Origin: Alentia gelatinosa
Lineage: Eukaryota; Annelida; Polychaeta; Phyllodocida; Polynoidae
Direction: 5' to 3'
Length of the DNA stretch: 64,000 nucleotides
Assembly (NCBI GenBank): GCA_950022655.1
Contig: OX465580.1
Span: 102,132,797 to 102,196,796, forward strand
Below the pieces are notes generated by a model that was given only the letters and a program-made list of their open reading frames with translations, did no database searches and was not told the DNA's origin. Shown one piece after another: positions 61,376 through 64,000 of this stretch (position 1 is its first letter; each line of letters begins with the position of its first letter). The translations under genes were made by a program, and so were the position numbers.

Positions 61376-62105
61376 TTTCTCGTAATACCATTTCGTCTTG
61401 TACTGTGTACGACAATTTTAAGGTTCATTATCGTGGAACAAGACTCAAGAGAAAATATAAATCTTAATCAAGCCAAGAAAAAATATACATTCTATTTGTC
61501 TGAACAAGTTGTACTGATCATAAAGTCTTCCTAGGTCGCCCCTAAATGCCAGTAAATGTAACTCAAGAGATTATTCGGTTTTCAGTTTCACATGAACGCC
61601 CCGTTCTTTTTACCCTCTTTTTCACCTCATCCTTCCCCCATCCTTCTCCCCACTTTCCACCCCATGGTTTGGATATTTAGGTCACTTGGCGATTTTCTTG
61701 GTAGAATTCGCCCGTATACTAAGCACATTCTGAATGTTTGTAGCCAGGATCTAGTAAGAGTATAGTGTTCATATCAACTGTGGGTTAGTAGTATAGTGGA
61801 TCTTGTCAATGGGCCTATTCCCCAGGCGACATTTTTCAAAAGGATCCAGTGGTTTATCCTGGTCTGACCAGAAGAACACACGGCAAGGCTGGATCTACGG
61901 ATTACCATTTTCTTTATATATTTTCCGTGTTGCTATAAAACAGAATACCTGACGATCTGATAGTCTGTAAAGTTAGTTTCCGTGTGCACGTGCTACACGT
62001 ACATTGTATATCACTTTCGTCTAGTAAAAATTGTTCAGAGTAACAATCTTTACTACTAATAATAATAACGCTTAAACAGGTAAATATATGTCTTATGGTT
62101 CACAC

Positions 62106-62108
<3 letters not shown>
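61376..62108. other. Intergenic sequence, no gene seen
   Basis: AT-rich with a C/T-rich stretch at 61600-61670. No open frame of note. Confidence 0.5.

Positions 62109-62165
<57 letters not shown>
62109..62165. repeat. (TA)n microsatellite
   Basis: 57 bp of uninterrupted AT/TA dinucleotides. Confidence 0.97.
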
Positions 62166-62166
<1 letters not shown>

Positions 62167-64000
62167 TTAGAAATTCAGTTATTTTACAACAATTTGATGA
62201 CATTCGCGGACGAATTTGTGACTAATTGTAATTCAGCGTTCACGTTTATTTTTCATTGGTATAGATAAACATGACGCATTGTGCACACTTAGGTAATATG
62301 GGTATTTCGAATTTGACTCATACTCCTAGACCACATTGACTCATCTTGACCCTCCCCCTCACACCTTCCACCTGGCCCAAATCTAGAACATGCTGGAGGT
62401 TGCGCACGTCGAACTTGACTCGGTACTGAAAATAGCCGCGCATGCAATGAACCGCGTGACCCCTTCCTAGGAATAAACCGGAAGTACGTACGTACACGTG
62501 GTTACCTAGGCAACTGGAGGCCACGCCCCTGCCCGTGGTCACTCATTAGGGCCAGTGGTCAGTGCAATTACGCAGTGGTCACCAGTGCCCCCTGCCCATA
62601 CTTCCTCATCCGCGGCACCCGCCGGGTCTCGCAGTGATTTCCTCTGAGCAGAGATAAGAACAGCCTGGAGACAATTCCACACGGCTTGTGTCTGTCCCTC
62701 TTTATGTACACAGTTAATGAGAAAGGAGTACAGCGTGCACAGATATGCAAAGATAGCGGCCGATGAGGCAGATAGGTCAAGGGTGTAAGCTCTTACAAGT
62801 CGCCAAGAACAAAAAGCTGAGCTGTAATAAAGACACCCGCTGTCCTGACCACTCAGCATTGTCCAGCCCCTCTACACGGGGGTAGCTAACCACTCCCGAG
62901 TACCACAGGGCTCTATGCTATCACCAGCCCTGAATAATGAAGGAAGATGGTATCTTCAATCTAGCATTGGCCCGTGTGCCTCTGTTGCATCTGCCGCTCA
63001 ATACACTCACTCTTTCTACCGGTTCTGTCCTGAATGAGTAATAAGCATTCCGTATTTATATAATCTAGTTAACAATCAGTCACCGTTGGGATGGGGAGTA
63101 GGACAGGTGAAGAACAGACGCTGTTCTCCTGGTAAAGATATGATATCTTCTCTCTGATGTAGCAGTTCATAGGACAAACATAGGTGCCTGATTAGTTTGA
63201 TGTCTAAATCGCAACCGGTGAAGTAAAATCCAAACCTAATGGATGTGAAAGTAGTCCGGCTGTCCGTAGTTCCTCAATCCACACACAGGCCGGAAAAGGC
63301 AAAATAGGGCGATCTGCTGGCTACTAATTAAGAGCAATAATGGTTTTATGGCTGTCAAAACTCCTATATAATTGGTCCCGGAAAAGCTTAATTCGTAACT
63401 GATATCACATTTCCTAATGTCTTTATTAGTATAACCCATTTCGATAGGAATGCCGATAAATGCGATTGGCACTATTTCCGCAATATTTAGTATACAAAGA
63501 ATTTTAAACCTAAATTTGAAAAGGATTCTTATTTAGCTTGTGTTATCAACTTGGGATTATGTTTCTGTAAGATGTTGCAAAGTTGAGACATTTATGGATG
63601 ATTATGTAAATACCCGTAGAATAAATGTGTTCTTGAGTCCTTTGCGATCTATCGCCAAAAGCGAAGTATATGTATATGGCACCCAACTCTATCATATTCT
63701 GTCACATCACAGGTCTATCAGTGTTCAGAAAAAGATTCTTGTCACAATAAAGTGAATTGATGTATTCTTATCGTAGAATCATCCAAAGACCGAATGTAGA
63801 AAGCTTTCCCTGGATTGATAAACATGCATCTGATCAACGAATATTCTCTACCCTCGTTGATCTGATCTTTGAGCGTCCTTGTGTACCCGGTCGATCTGGA
63901 TTCTCCATCATTCACGACCCCGCCACCTCCCCGCGCGCCTCTAGTGATGTTCTTGTAACACTGTGTGGTCAGCTGATAGGGGATATTTTCATTGGAGACC
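62166..64000. other. Intergenic sequence, no gene seen
   Basis: A GC-richer block at 62330-62900 has minus-strand frames of 70-106 codons without a domain and contains GGTCA/TGACC copies plus AGATAAGAACAGCCTGGAG and TATGCAAAGATAG, which resemble GATA and octamer-type sites. The rest is AT-rich. Confidence 0.5.

Overview
This is a eukaryotic, almost certainly animal, window and most of it is non-coding. The signs are AT-rich spacers with long (TA)n tracts, GC-richer islets, degenerate tRNA-derived SINE heads, foldback and MITE-like DNA elements, and one metazoan-type LTR retroelement with retrovirus-like organisation. Nothing shows bacterial gene density, operons or ribosome binding sites. The species cannot be fixed from the sequence; an invertebrate is my best inference, because the retroelement has a gypsy-type pol and an envelope laid out like the F-type fusion proteins of insect errantiviruses and baculoviruses.

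The main content is a complete, very recent Ty3/gypsy-like endogenous retrovirus at 52378-60138 (7,761 bp). It has two 229-bp LTRs that differ by eye at only two positions, a perfect 4-bp target-site duplication (GAGT), a primer-binding region and a polypurine tract. Internally it reads gag (52662-53854), pol (about 53851-57849: protease, reverse transcriptase, RNase H, integrase and a long hydrophilic tail) and env (57671-59596: signal peptide, RQRR cleavage site, coiled coil, membrane anchor). Gag and pol are linked by a textbook -1 frameshift signal: G GGA AAC directly before the gag stop, a 7-nt spacer, then a perfect 6-bp GC-rich stem. The gag frame is itself broken just before its zinc knuckle, so this copy probably cannot make a normal Gag although pol and env are open.

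Layout: 1-12.8 kb is intergenic with GGTCA-rich islets (517-562 and 9.18-10.14 kb). 12.8-18.1 kb carries a SINE head, a 12-bp minisatellite, a roughly 200-bp MITE and a 33-bp minisatellite. 18.1-40.3 kb is mostly featureless with (TA)n, G-run and compound microsatellites. 40.3-47.5 kb holds a probable 3' end of a retroelement, one splice-flanked candidate exon, promoter-like motif clusters, SINE heads and a 282-bp MITE with perfect 24-bp terminal inverted repeats. 52.4-60.1 kb is the retroelement. 60.1-64 kb returns to intergenic sequence with one more foldback element.

I found no host gene that I can name. Most other open frames are short, overlap open frames on the other strand, and show no recognisable domain.
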